Source: Gemmatimonas sp.
GTDB taxonomy: Bacteria > Gemmatimonadota > Gemmatimonadetes > Gemmatimonadales > Gemmatimonadaceae
Direction of reading: 5' to 3'
Length of the DNA stretch: 64,000 bases
NCBI RefSeq assembly: GCF_027531815.1
Contig: NZ_JAPZSK010000008.1
Span: 32,266 to 96,265, forward strand
Shown: positions 9,407-17,407 of the stretch, piece after piece
How the letters are laid out: each line of letters opens with the position of its first letter
Numbering within the stretch: position 1 is the first letter of the stretch
Position numbers and translations under genes: made by a program
The notes under the pieces: model-generated
Told to the model about the DNA's origin: nothing
The model's database searches: none
Seen by the model: the letters and a program-made list of their open reading frames with translations, nothing else

Positions 9407-9471
9407 TTGGCGCGCTGGTTGTGGGGGTTTTGGCGAGGGAGGTGTCTACTCCCCAACCTCAACCCCACGTC

Positions 9472-10479
9472 ATGACCAACGACGCAGAGTTTGACCCACT
9501 GCTTCTTGACCGGTATCTGGCCGGCGATCTGTCGCCGGCAGACCGGGCCAGGGTGGAAGCGTGGCTGAACGCACATCCCCGCGACGCGCAGCTGCTGCGC
9601 GAGGCGCCGCGGGCATCCCTCGGCGCCGCGCAGGCCATCGACACCGACGCCGCGTGGCGTGCGCTTTCCGCACGGCTGCAGGCGCCCGCGCAGGACGACC
9701 TTGCCGCCCGACGTGCCCGCCTGACCGGTAGTGCCAGCCGTCGAAGCGTGGCGCCGTGGGTGCGCCGTGTCGCGGCCGTGGCCGCTACCCTGTTCCTCAT
9801 GATCGGTGGCGTGGCCACGTGGCAGGCGACCCGCGGTGGTTCCATCACGGCGCCCATCGGGCGCGACGTCTCGGCGCAGCTGCCGGACGGCTCCCGCGTG
9901 ACGCTCGCCGCCGGCAGCCGGTTGCGCTGGGGGGGGAGTTTCGGCCGCGGTGCGCGCGACGTCGCCCTGGAGGGCGAGGGATACTTCGATGTCGTGCATG
10001 ACGATACGCGCCCGTTCCGCGTGCGGACACGCAACGCGGTGGCGGAGGACGTGGGCACGCGCTTCGTGGTGCGGGCGTGGCCCGAACTGCCGGCGGTGGA
10101 TGTTGCGGTCGAAGAGGGGATCGTCGCGCTCATGGATACCCTGCGGCCGCGCGTGGAGCGGGCGACCCTGCTCCACGCCGGACAGCGCGGACGGCTCCTC
10201 GCGTCCGGTGTGCAGGTCACGTCCGACGTCGCGTCGGCATTGGCCTGGATGCGCGGCGAGTTGGTGTTCGACGAAAGCCCGCTGTCCGAGGTGTTGCCCG
10301 CCATCGGACGGCGGTACGACGTGACCATCGCGGCGGATCCGGCGCTTGCGCAGCGGCGCCTCACGGCGCGCTTTGCGGCGCAGTCGTTGGACGAAGTGCT
10401 CGCCGCGTTGCGTCTGGCGCTTGGCGTCCGGATCACGACCAGCGGGCGGACCGTATCCCTCACGCCGGCGGCACCGTGA
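9472..10479 (+). CDS. FecR family anti-sigma factor
   Basis: A 335-residue inner-membrane regulator. The cytoplasmic N-terminus (about 1-85) begins 'FDPLLLDRYLAGDLSPADR', typical of zf-HC2/DUF4880-like anti-sigma ends. One membrane span lies around residues 98-113. The periplasmic part has the FecR domain ('GRDVSAQLPDGSRVTLAAGSRL', then 'GEGYFDV-HDDTRPFRVRT' and 'VGTRFVVR'). The C-terminal 70 residues ('FDESPLSEVLPAIGRRYDV...') look like the DUF4974/STN-type fold. It should hold the sigma factor until the receptor signals. The stop overlaps an in-frame GTG two codons before the receptor's ATG, so expression is coupled. Confidence 0.9.
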   Translation: MTNDAEFDPLLLDRYLAGDLSPADRARVEAWLNAHPRDAQLLREAPRASLGAAQAIDTDAAWRALSARLQAPAQDDLAARRARLTGSASRRSVAPWVRRVAAVAATLFLMIGGVATWQATRGGSITAPIGRDVSAQLPDGSRVTLAAGSRLRWGGSFGRGARDVALEGEGYFDVVHDDTRPFRVRTRNAVAEDVGTRFVVRAWPELPAVDVAVEEGIVALMDTLRPRVERATLLHAGQRGRLLASGVQVTSDVASALAWMRGELVFDESPLSEVLPAIGRRYDVTIAADPALAQRRLTARFAAQSLDEVLAALRLALGVRITTSGRTVSLTPAAP

Positions 10480-10481
10480 CC

Positions 10482-13214
10482 ATGCTCGGTATCTTGCGCA
10501 GTATCCTCCTCTCCTGCTCGGCGGCGTCCCTGCTGGCGGCCCAGCCGCGCCCGGTGCCCGGGACCCCCGACCTTCCGCCGGGCTATCGTCGCCTTGCCGA
10601 CGTGACGGACCTCAAGGGCCCGCTGGCGAAGGCCATCACCCTCGACCTCGCCCAGGTCCCGCTCAAGGACATCCTGCGGCAGATCGCCACGCAGGCCGGC
10701 CTGTCGTACGCGGCGGATCCGGCGCAGCGCGGCATGGAGGTGCGACGGACGTTCAAGGTCAACGCCATTCCGGCGCATCGCGCCATCGCCATGCTGCTGG
10801 AGGGCACCACGTTCGAGGCGCTCGTGAGCCCCTCCGGTCAGCTCACGGTGACCGCACGGGGGACCGGGCCGGACACGCGCACGCCGCAGTCGCCGCGGGT
10901 GCGCATGAGCGGCTATGTGCGCAGCGCCGCGTCGGGCGAAGTGCTGCGCCGGGCTCGGGTCTCGGTCGACGACGAGGCGGTCCGTGGCGAGAGCAACGAT
11001 GATGGCTTCTACTCGCTGCTCCTTACGCGGGGGACACACCGGGTGATCGTGCGCGCACTCGGGTACGCGCCGTTCGACACCACCGTCACGCTCACCGACG
11101 ACGTCACCCGCACCGTCCTGCTGCAGCGGCGCGACGTCCAGCTGGCGGCCGTCACGGTGCAGGCCAGTCGCGCCAGTGAGGATCGACCGGACCTCGACCC
11201 GCGTACCCCCGACATGAGTGTCGTGCGCCTCGATCTTCCGGCCGTCAAGCTGCTGCCGCCGGTGCTTGGCGAGTCCGACCCCATTCGCAGCCTCACGCTG
11301 CTCCCCGGGGTTTCGCTCTCCAGCGATGCCTCCACCGCCTTCAGCGTACGCGGAGGTGCTGCCGACCAGAATCTCTTCCTGCTCGACGAGGCCACGGTCT
11401 ACAACCCGAGTCACGTGCTCGGCTTCCTCAGCACCTTCAATGCCGATGCGATCGACAACGTCACGTTGTACAAGGGCGCCATCCCGGCGCGCTTTGGTGG
11501 CCGCCTGTCGTCCGTGATCGATGTGCGTCAGCGCGAGGGGAACGCGAACGAGTTCAACGGCTCCGCGTCGATCGGCTTGCTGGCCGGCCGCGGTCTGGTG
11601 GAGGGGCCGCTGCCGAAGAAGGTCGGGTCGTACATGATCGCGGCGCGACGGTCGTGGGCTGACCTGTTCACCGGGCTTGCCAGCGATTCGGGCGTCCAGA
11701 ACACCACCGCGTTCTTCTACGACGTCAACGCCAAGGCGAACGTGCGTCTGGGGGCCACCGGGGCCTTGCTGCTCTCGGGGTATCTCGGTCGCGACCGGGT
11801 TGCCGGCATCGGCGATCTGGGTGCCGGTTGGGGGAACCGGGCGCTCACGCTGCGCTGGAACCAGGCCCTGCGCAGCAATCTCTTTTCCAAGGTCACGGCA
11901 TCGTGGGGCGATTACGACTACCGGCTCGACATTCTCACGGGAACGAGTGACAACGTCCGGTGGAACTCGCGTATCGGCAGCCTGAACGTGCGCGTCGACG
12001 AGGCGTGGTATCTCTCGCCGACCAACACCATCGAGTTCGGTGCTGAACTCACGAGCCAGCGCATCAACCCGGGTGATCTCGTGCCGGTTGGTACGGGGAA
12101 CGCATTCAATGCGCGCCGAATCCAGCGCCGCAACACCCTCATGCCGGCCGCGTGGCTGGGGCAGGAGCTGGGTATCGGACCGCGTGTCTCGGTACGCTAC
12201 GGGCTGCGGGTGGCCGGGTACGAGCGCCGTGGTCCGGCCACCGTGTACTCGTACGTCAACGACTCGCCCGTCGTCTACTCGGCGGCGCTCGGGCGCTATG
12301 AACCCGGCGTCGTGCGCGACAGCACCCAATTCGGCGCCGGGGCGCGACTCGCTTCGAGCGCGGGCCTCGAGCCCCGCATCTCGGGGCGCGTCATGCTCAA
12401 CGCGTCGTCGAGTGTGAAGGCGAGCTATGCGAGGACCCAGCAGTTCCTGTTGCTGGTGTCCAACACCAACTCAATCAGCCCGCTCGACGTGTGGGAGCCG
12501 GCCGGGCAGTGGGTCAGACCCCTGCTGGCCGACCAGTATGCGGTGGGCTACAGTGCGACGCGCGGCACCGTGGAACTGTCGATCGAGGGTTTCTACAAGC
12601 AGGCGCGCAACGTCGTGGACTTCATCGACGGGGCGGACGTGCTGCTCAACCCACGCATCGAGACGCAGATGGTGCAGGGCCAGGGGCGGGCCTACGGCCT
12701 CGAACTGCTCGCCCGCCGGTCGCAGGGCCCGGTCACGGGATGGGTCAGCTACACCCTCGGGCGGTCGGAGCAGCGCTTCACCCTGCCGGGGAATCGCGGT
12801 GGTGGCATCAACGACGGCCGCTGGTATCCGAGTCCATTCGACAAGACGCACAACCTGAACGTCGTGGCGCTGCGGCCGCTCGGGGAGAAGTGGACCCTCG
12901 GCAGCACGTTCACGCTGGCCACCGGACTGCCGGCCACGTTTCCCACGTCACGCTACCAGGTTGACGGGCTGCTGGTGACCGAGTACGGCGCCCGCAACGC
13001 GGGACGCCTCCCCCTCTACCACCGTCTCGACCTCTCGGCAACACGCAAGGGCAGGCGCGGCGAGTGGCAGTTCGGCCTGCTGAATGCCTACAACCGATTC
13101 AACGCCCAGGCACTCCGGTTCCGCCAGCGCGAGGGTCAACCCCTCGTCACGGAAGCGGTCCAGACCTCGATCTTCGGCATCGTCCCGAGCATTGCCTACA
13201 CCTTCACTTTCTGA
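10482..13214 (+). CDS. TonB-dependent outer-membrane receptor with STN signalling domain
   Basis: A 910-residue outer-membrane transporter. After a signal peptide (about 1-20) comes an STN domain (about 45-125, 'ITLDLAQVPLKDILRQIATQ'), then a carboxypeptidase-regulatory-like beta domain (about 135-215, 'SGYVRSAASGEVLRRARVSV'). A plug follows with 'IRSLTLLPGV', 'FSVRGGAADQNLFLLDEATVYNP' and 'VTLYKGAIPARFGGRLSSV', then a long 22-strand-type barrel ending in the aromatic IAYTFTF. It should import an unknown ligand using TonB energy and pass a signal through STN to FecR. It lies 2 bases after the FecR stop and 7 bases before the DUF4249 lipoprotein gene, so the four genes form one operon. Confidence 0.92.
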   Translation: MLGILRSILLSCSAASLLAAQPRPVPGTPDLPPGYRRLADVTDLKGPLAKAITLDLAQVPLKDILRQIATQAGLSYAADPAQRGMEVRRTFKVNAIPAHRAIAMLLEGTTFEALVSPSGQLTVTARGTGPDTRTPQSPRVRMSGYVRSAASGEVLRRARVSVDDEAVRGESNDDGFYSLLLTRGTHRVIVRALGYAPFDTTVTLTDDVTRTVLLQRRDVQLAAVTVQASRASEDRPDLDPRTPDMSVVRLDLPAVKLLPPVLGESDPIRSLTLLPGVSLSSDASTAFSVRGGAADQNLFLLDEATVYNPSHVLGFLSTFNADAIDNVTLYKGAIPARFGGRLSSVIDVRQREGNANEFNGSASIGLLAGRGLVEGPLPKKVGSYMIAARRSWADLFTGLASDSGVQNTTAFFYDVNAKANVRLGATGALLLSGYLGRDRVAGIGDLGAGWGNRALTLRWNQALRSNLFSKVTASWGDYDYRLDILTGTSDNVRWNSRIGSLNVRVDEAWYLSPTNTIEFGAELTSQRINPGDLVPVGTGNAFNARRIQRRNTLMPAAWLGQELGIGPRVSVRYGLRVAGYERRGPATVYSYVNDSPVVYSAALGRYEPGVVRDSTQFGAGARLASSAGLEPRISGRVMLNASSSVKASYARTQQFLLLVSNTNSISPLDVWEPAGQWVRPLLADQYAVGYSATRGTVELSIEGFYKQARNVVDFIDGADVLLNPRIETQMVQGQGRAYGLELLARRSQGPVTGWVSYTLGRSEQRFTLPGNRGGGINDGRWYPSPFDKTHNLNVVALRPLGEKWTLGSTFTLATGLPATFPTSRYQVDGLLVTEYGARNAGRLPLYHRLDLSATRKGRRGEWQFGLLNAYNRFNAQALRFRQREGQPLVTEAVQTSIFGIVPSIAYTFTF

Positions 13215-13221
13215 GCGCCTC

Positions 13222-14082
13222 ATGCCAAATCGCGGCGTACTACCGATGTTGCTCATGTCCACGCTCGCGCTGGTCGGCTGCGAACGGGTAGTGAACGTGA
13301 GCGGCCTGGAATACCAGCCGCGCCTCGTCGTGGAGGCGCGCCTGGAGCGTGAGCGGAGTGCCACCGCAGCGGACCAGGTCATCCAGCTCAGTATCACCCA
13401 AAATGTGTTCGCCACGGCGTCACCCACGCCGGCCCGCGGGGCGCGGGTCCGTGTGCTGGACGATGCCAACCGGCCCACACTCTTCGTGGAGTCGCTGCGG
13501 GACCCCGGGACGTATCGTGCGGCGGCGATGGCCTTGCCGGTGGGTCGCGCGCTCACGCTCGAGATCGAATGGGACGGCGACCTGTACCGCGCCACGGAAG
13601 TCATGCAGCCCGGCGTCGCCATGGACTCGCTGTTCTTCAGGGCGGAGTTCGACGAAGTGGACACGGGGCGGAACTGGCGGGCCACGATCGCGGTGCAGGA
13701 TCCCGGATCCCAGCGGAACTTCTACCTGTGGGACCAGTGGATCGACGGGCGGCGACTGGTCTCGCCCGACAGTGAAGAGTTCTCGCGGGTCGTGCAGTCG
13801 GACGAGCGATTCAACGGCTCGAGGATTCGCCAGTTTCAACCGTACTCCGACTGGCTGGTCCGGTCCGGCCAGCTCGTGCGGGTGCGGCAGCTGTCAATCT
13901 CCGAGCAGGCGTTTCGCTTCTATACCGCGCTGTCGGCGCAGGTGGGCAACAACGGGTCGCCCTTCGGCGTGCCGGTCAGCAGCGTCCGCGGGAATGTGGC
14001 CAACACCACGAATCCCTCGAAACGGGCAGTGGGATACTTCATCGCCGGGGAGTACACGGAACTGGAGCGCCGGGTGCCGTAG
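13222..14082 (+). CDS. DUF4249-type lipoprotein, partner of the TonB receptor
   Basis: A 286-residue lipoprotein: signal peptide with lipobox LALVGC (Cys19), then 'LEYQPRLVVEARLE' and a series of beta-strands in the order seen in DUF4249 proteins. Those are usually encoded directly after a TonB receptor in Bacteroidetes and are thought to act as surface partners of it. Here the gap to the receptor gene is 7 bases. ATG 13222 is used because it starts the signal peptide; longer in-frame starts lie inside the receptor gene. The ligand is unknown. Confidence 0.8.
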   Translation: MPNRGVLPMLLMSTLALVGCERVVNVSGLEYQPRLVVEARLERERSATAADQVIQLSITQNVFATASPTPARGARVRVLDDANRPTLFVESLRDPGTYRAAAMALPVGRALTLEIEWDGDLYRATEVMQPGVAMDSLFFRAEFDEVDTGRNWRATIAVQDPGSQRNFYLWDQWIDGRRLVSPDSEEFSRVVQSDERFNGSRIRQFQPYSDWLVRSGQLVRVRQLSISEQAFRFYTALSAQVGNNGSPFGVPVSSVRGNVANTTNPSKRAVGYFIAGEYTELERRVP

Positions 14083-14189
14083 GGCGCGGGGGGTCCGCCT
14101 CCGCGCGTTGGCGGCGGTCATGCCGACACGCACGGCGCGAACGGGGTCCCTTCGGACGAAGGCCTCCATGGGTACCGATGCAAGCAAGC

Positions 14190-14280
14190 CCCCGCAGCGA
14201 CCGAAGTCGTTGCGGGGCGTCTTGCTGTCTCAGTCGGGGCGACTGGATTTGCACCAGCGACCTCCTGCTCCCGAAGCCGG
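14190..14280 (-). repeat. Degenerate 3' fragment of tRNA-Pro with its terminator stem (outer att copy)
   Basis: Bases 14234-14280 match the 3' half of the intact tRNA-Pro gene (23821-23867) at 45 of 47 positions (differences at 14252 and 14278). They run from the discriminator base to the anticodon stem. Bases 14190-14217 form the same 12-bp terminator stem with a CGAA loop as the copy at 15211, but the T-run on the minus strand is lost. There is no 5' half, so it is not a functional tRNA. I read it as the outermost attachment-site scar of integration into tRNA-Pro. Confidence 0.85.
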
Positions 14281-14297
14281 AGCGCGGCGATGGCGAC

Positions 14298-14344
14298 CGC
14301 GACAATCGCGACAGCACAGAGGGGAAATCGCGACAACCGCGACA
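14298..14344. repeat. Four CGCGACA repeats in two pairs
   Basis: The heptamer CGCGACA occurs at 14298, 14307, 14329 and 14338: two pairs, each with a 9-base period, the pairs 31 bases apart. It lies just inside the outer att scar and 120 bases before the toxin gene. Regular spacing next to an attachment site resembles arm-type integrase or accessory-protein binding sites, but this is inference. Confidence 0.4.
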
Positions 14345-14465
14345 CCCACAATGGGGTCTTGGCGGGCATTCTGGGAAAGTATCTGGGAATGCCCCTGGGG
14401 GCGCCGGTCAGGCCCCTGCAATCTCGCGGACGTGACGCCCGGGAACCCCGCCCCGTCTTGTGGGG

Positions 14466-14484
14466 TGTAGCACTGGGTGCTACA
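14466..14484. promoter_or_regulatory. Perfect palindrome, probable operator of the toxin-antitoxin pair
   Basis: TGTAGCAC and GTGCTACA form a perfect 8-bp inverted repeat around TGG, ending 8 bases before the toxin ATG. A -10-like TACAGT overlaps its right arm at 14481-14486, which would place the transcript start at or next to the ATG. The position and symmetry fit autorepression by the HTH antitoxin. Confidence 0.65.
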
Positions 14485-14492
14485 GTATACGC

Positions 14493-14873
14493 ATGGCCAG
14501 TGCTCCCCGCCCGTCCCGCGTCTTCAAGACCGCCTGGTTCGCCAAGGCGGCCCGGAAGGCGACCATCGGGGACGACGAACTGTGCCGCGCCGTGAAGCAG
14601 GCAAAGGCCGGTCAGTGCGACGACCTCGGCGGCGGGGTGTACAAGAAACGGGTGAGCCGGAATCTCTACCGGAGCATCGTGCTGGCGAAGGGTGGCCGGC
14701 ACTGGGTGCTGACCTACCTGTTCGCCAAGAAGGACCGCGCCAACATCGATGCGGCGGAGCTCGCGACCTTCCGGGAGCTCGCCAAAGGGTATGAGAAGCT
14801 GACGGCCGCGCAGCTCAGCGCGCTGCTCACGTCCAAGGACCTCGAGGAGATCTGCCATGGCGACCAAGCCTAA
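14493..14873 (+). CDS. RelE/HigB-like toxin of a type II toxin-antitoxin pair
   Basis: A 126-residue basic protein of the RelE-superfamily type (COG4737-like): 'VFKTAWFAKAARKA', a central 'GGGVYKKRVS-R-LYRSIVLAKGGRHWVLTYLFAKK' beta core and a C-terminal 'ELATFRELAKGYEKL' helix. Relatives cleave or block mRNA at the ribosome; that activity is inferred here. ATG 14493 is chosen over an in-frame start 33 bases earlier, which would overlap the palindrome. The gene overlaps the antitoxin gene by 17 bases with the toxin first, the HigBA-like order. The pair sits between two tRNA-Pro scars. Confidence 0.8.
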   Translation: MASAPRPSRVFKTAWFAKAARKATIGDDELCRAVKQAKAGQCDDLGGGVYKKRVSRNLYRSIVLAKGGRHWVLTYLFAKKDRANIDAAELATFRELAKGYEKLTAAQLSALLTSKDLEEICHGDQA

Positions 14874-15180
14874 GTACAAGAGCGACGCCTTCGAGGCGAT
14901 TCATTCCGCGGCCTCTGCGCTCCATCGAGCGGGTGCCATCGGCAAGACCACCATGCGCCAGTTCGACGACGCGGCGCTGAGTGCCCCCGAGCCCCTCGCC
15001 CCAGTGCAGATCAAGAAGATCCGGGAGCAGGCCAAGGTGAGTCAGGCCGTGTTCGCGCGCCGGCTCAACACCAGCGCCAGCACCGTGGAGAAGTGGGAGA
15101 CGGGGGCCAAGAAGCCGAGCGGGGTGGCGCTCAAGATGCTCGCGGTCGTGAGGAAGCACGGATTGGCGGTGCTGGACTAG
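14857..15180 (+). CDS. HTH (XRE-type) antitoxin
   Basis: A 107-residue protein with a C-terminal helix-turn-helix (about residues 52-100): 'KIREQAKVSQAVFARRLNTSASTVEKWETGAKKPSGVALKML', as in the YiaG/NadS-type antitoxins paired with COG4737 toxins. The N-terminal 45 residues probably bind the toxin. A good GAGGAG ribosome site lies within the end of the toxin gene before ATG 14857. It is likely to repress the pair through the palindrome at 14466. Confidence 0.82.
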   Translation: MATKPKYKSDAFEAIHSAASALHRAGAIGKTTMRQFDDAALSAPEPLAPVQIKKIREQAKVSQAVFARRLNTSASTVEKWETGAKKPSGVALKMLAVVRKHGLAVLD

Positions 15181-15203
15181 CACTTTTCGCGGGATGCCAA
15201 CAG

Positions 15204-15238
15204 AAAAAAACCCCGCAGCGACCGAAGTCGTTGCGGGG
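15204..15238 (-). terminator. Rho-independent terminator of the truncated tRNA-Pro copy
   Basis: A 12-bp stem (15211-15222 with 15227-15238, one G-T pair) with a CGAA loop, followed on the minus strand by seven T (15210-15204). It matches the terminator stem at 14190 almost exactly and sits next to the tRNA 3' fragment at 15255, so it is the tRNA operon's own terminator carried in the att copy. It should also stop readthrough from the right. Confidence 0.85.
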
Positions 15239-15248
15239 CTTCTGTCTC

Positions 15249-15301
15249 TCTCAGTCGGGGCGACTGGATTTGAACCAGCGACCTCCTGCTCCCGAAGCAG
15301 G
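15249..15301 (-). repeat. attL: direct copy of the tRNA-Pro 3' half
   Basis: These 53 bases are identical to 23815-23867, the 3' half of the intact tRNA-Pro plus a few downstream bases. The match stops at the anticodon stem, after which the sequences differ. With the copy at 23815 it forms the direct repeat expected from tyrosine-integrase insertion into a tRNA. The integrase gene starts 140 bases inside. I take this as the left end of an 8.6-kb element. Confidence 0.9.
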
Positions 15302-15441
15302 TGGGTTGCAAGAAATGGCCGTTGGGCGCATCTTGGGGCTGTGCGCGCTCCAGAGGAGAAATGCCGCTGTGACCCGCTGAGAGCCGCAACCGTTCCCGGC
15401 AATTCCTGCCATTCTATGTGACCCGTTTGTGTACGGTAACC

Positions 15442-16866
15442 ATGCCGAAGATTGCGCGACAGGCCATTAGCAAGCGGGTGCTTGACGCCGCGAAGCTCCA
15501 AGCCGCCCGGGAAGGGCGCCGTGTGCGCCTCTGGGACGTTGAGCCCAAGGGGTTAGGGGCGCGGGTGCATCCGACCGGTACGGTCACGTGGTTCGTCCGG
15601 TATGCCCGCCCGGAGGGCGGGGAGAAGCGGTGGCAGACGTACAGCCTTACCGCCAGCACCGACCGTACCGACGAACGCGTTGACGAAGCCTCTACGCTGG
15701 ACCATGTGCGCAAAGCGGCCAAGGCGGCGCTCTCGCGGATCGAACGGGGGCGCGACCCCCTCGCAGAGCGTGGCGCGTGGCGCACCGCCAAGAGCGTGTC
15801 CGACCTATTCCCGCTCTGGATTGCGGCGCCTTCGCCCCGTGGCGTAGCCAAGAAGGAGAGCACCACGGGTGAGTATGAGCGGCTATGGGAAGCCGAGATT
15901 CAGCCCCGGCTCGGTAGCAAGACTGTTGCATCGGTCACGCCGCTCGACGTGCGCCAGGTGATTGCCGAGGTGCGGGCCACACCTGGGGAGCGCACCGGGA
16001 AGCCGCGCGTGGTGCTGGCAAACCGTGTCGCCGCGCGACTGCGCGCGTTCTTCAACTGGTGCGAACTGGAGGGGCATCGCCCAAAGCACTCCAACCCGGT
16101 GAACACCAAGGAGGACGTAAAGCCGGAGCCGCAGCAGAAACGCGCGCTGACCGTCGCACAGTGGCATGCCCTCTACGGAGCCCTTGCCACGGCAGAGACG
16201 ACAGGGTTGCCGGTGGCGCCCGCTTTGAAGGGCAAGGAGCGCGGGAAGCCCAAGACGCCGCGCGCGTCCCGTGCAAAGCCGAACGCGCGCGCCTACGTGC
16301 TCAAGCAGCCGCGTGGTGCGCGCGGGTCGTATGCCCGTGAAGCCACGGAGGTGATCCGACCGGCCAGCCCGGTGGCCGTGGCGGCACTGCGCTTTCTGCT
16401 GCTCAGTGGCTGGCGAGAATCGGAGGTGCTCACGCTCCGGTGGGAGCACATCGACTTCACGACGGGCCAAGCCACGATAGACACCAAGACCGGCGAGCGG
16501 GTGATGGAACTCGATACGGTCCACATGCTGCCGCTGCTCAAGGGGCTACCGTGGCGACAGGACACCGGCCCGGTATTCCCGGGTCGGAAGGCGGGGAAGC
16601 CGCTCAAGGAGATTCGACACCTGTGGTATGCCGTGCGTCACGCCGCAGGGGTAGGGCATGCCCGGTTGCATGACCTTCGGCATACCGTCGCGTCTATCGC
16701 GCTGTCCAGCGGCAACACCCTAGAGGAAGTGGGCGCGCTGCTGGGGCACCAGGACCCAGCGAGCACGCGCCGGTACGCGAAGCTGTACAGCAACACGGTG
16801 CGCCAAGCGCAGGACCGGACGCTGTCGGCGCTGCTCGGTACCCCCGTGCAGCCGCCGCAGTCGTGA
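15442..16866 (+). CDS. Tyrosine recombinase (phage-type integrase)
   Basis: A 474-residue integrase that should catalyse insertion and excision at the tRNA-Pro site. The N-terminus has an arm-binding DUF4102-like domain ('WDVEPKGLGARVHPTGTVTWFVRY'). The core-binding helices follow (about 140-230) and the catalytic domain holds R325 (GWRESE), H410-x2-R413 (HDLRH), H436 (LLGHQD) and the nucleophile Y445 (RRYAKL). A basic Lys/Arg/Pro-rich insert of about 45 residues (roughly 261-305) separates core-binding and catalytic domains and is unusual. ATG 15442 is chosen; an in-frame GTG lies 24 bases earlier. It is the first gene inside attL. Confidence 0.93.
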   Translation: MPKIARQAISKRVLDAAKLQAAREGRRVRLWDVEPKGLGARVHPTGTVTWFVRYARPEGGEKRWQTYSLTASTDRTDERVDEASTLDHVRKAAKAALSRIERGRDPLAERGAWRTAKSVSDLFPLWIAAPSPRGVAKKESTTGEYERLWEAEIQPRLGSKTVASVTPLDVRQVIAEVRATPGERTGKPRVVLANRVAARLRAFFNWCELEGHRPKHSNPVNTKEDVKPEPQQKRALTVAQWHALYGALATAETTGLPVAPALKGKERGKPKTPRASRAKPNARAYVLKQPRGARGSYAREATEVIRPASPVAVAALRFLLLSGWRESEVLTLRWEHIDFTTGQATIDTKTGERVMELDTVHMLPLLKGLPWRQDTGPVFPGRKAGKPLKEIRHLWYAVRHAAGVGHARLHDLRHTVASIALSSGNTLEEVGALLGHQDPASTRRYAKLYSNTVRQAQDRTLSALLGTPVQPPQS

Positions 16867-16899
16867 CCGGTAGGGAGTCGCCCGTGCTACGTTCCGTGG

Positions 16900-17148
16900 A
16901 TGTCGATGGCTGACCGGTTCCTGACTCGCGCCCAAGCAGCGGCACGGCTCGGCATTGCCCCCAAGACGCTGGCGAACCTGCACAGCACCGGGGGTGATGC
17001 CCCGCCCGTGGTGTACGTCGGGCCCGGATCGCCGCGCTATTCGGAGCGGGCGCTGCTGGCGTGGCTCGCTGGGCGCACAGTGGCCAACAGTACGGAAGCC
17101 GACGCTCTAGGGTTGACGCGTCGGGGACGCCGCCAGCGAGGCGGATAG
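16900..17148 (+). CDS. AlpA/excisionase-like small DNA-binding protein
   Basis: An 82-residue basic protein with a winged-helix MerR/AlpA-type core: 'FLTRAQAAARLGIAPKTLANLHSTG' followed by a 'YSERALLAWLAGR' helix. Such proteins act as excisionases or activators of excision in phages and satellites. It lies 33 bases after the integrase gene, where excisionase genes often sit. A -10-like TACGTT at 16888-16893 lies 6 bases before the ATG and no ribosome site is visible, so the transcript may be leaderless. Confidence 0.7.
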   Translation: MSMADRFLTRAQAAARLGIAPKTLANLHSTGGDAPPVVYVGPGSPRYSERALLAWLAGRTVANSTEADALGLTRRGRRQRGG

Positions 17149-17407
17149 ATCCCACTGCGGGCGCGTCGGCGAGTAGGGGACTGCGCGCGCTGGCGGGGGG
17201 CTTCGCTGCGACCCACCCCCGTAGCCCTTCGGACCCCCCGGGGGCTTCGGTCGTTACCTCCCGACCCCACGTATTCCGCCGTACCGAGCGTTCACCAGAC
17301 CGCAGTAGAGTCCAGAGTACATTACGTTTCAATTAAGACTCTTGACAAAAGCTCCTCTCATCGAACGTCCCTCTTGCTGTACGGAAATCGGGCAGTATAC
17401 TACGTGT
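17149..17407. other. Intergenic region between the two AlpA-like genes
   Basis: No gene is seen. A GC-rich inverted repeat around 17233-17247 (cccccc/gggggc) may be a weak terminator for the first gene. The last 70 bases are distinctly AT-richer and carry the promoter described at 17374. Confidence 0.5.
17374..17401 (+). promoter_or_regulatory. Sigma-70-type promoter, possibly leaderless
   Basis: TTGCTG (17374-17379), a 16-base spacer and TATACT (17396-17401). The expected transcript start falls on or within a base or two of the ATG at 17408, and there is no ribosome site, so the message is probably leaderless. A TTGACA at 17342 is a second possible -35 but has no partner at the right distance. 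Confidence 0.6.

Noticed and set aside
9459..12329. A 956-codon minus-strand frame
   Set aside because: It is the antisense shadow of the FecR and TonB-receptor genes and has no recognisable domain.
14234..15301. Two further tRNA-Pro genes
   Set aside because: Only the 3' halves are present; the acceptor 5' strand and D-arm are missing, so these are attachment-site scars.
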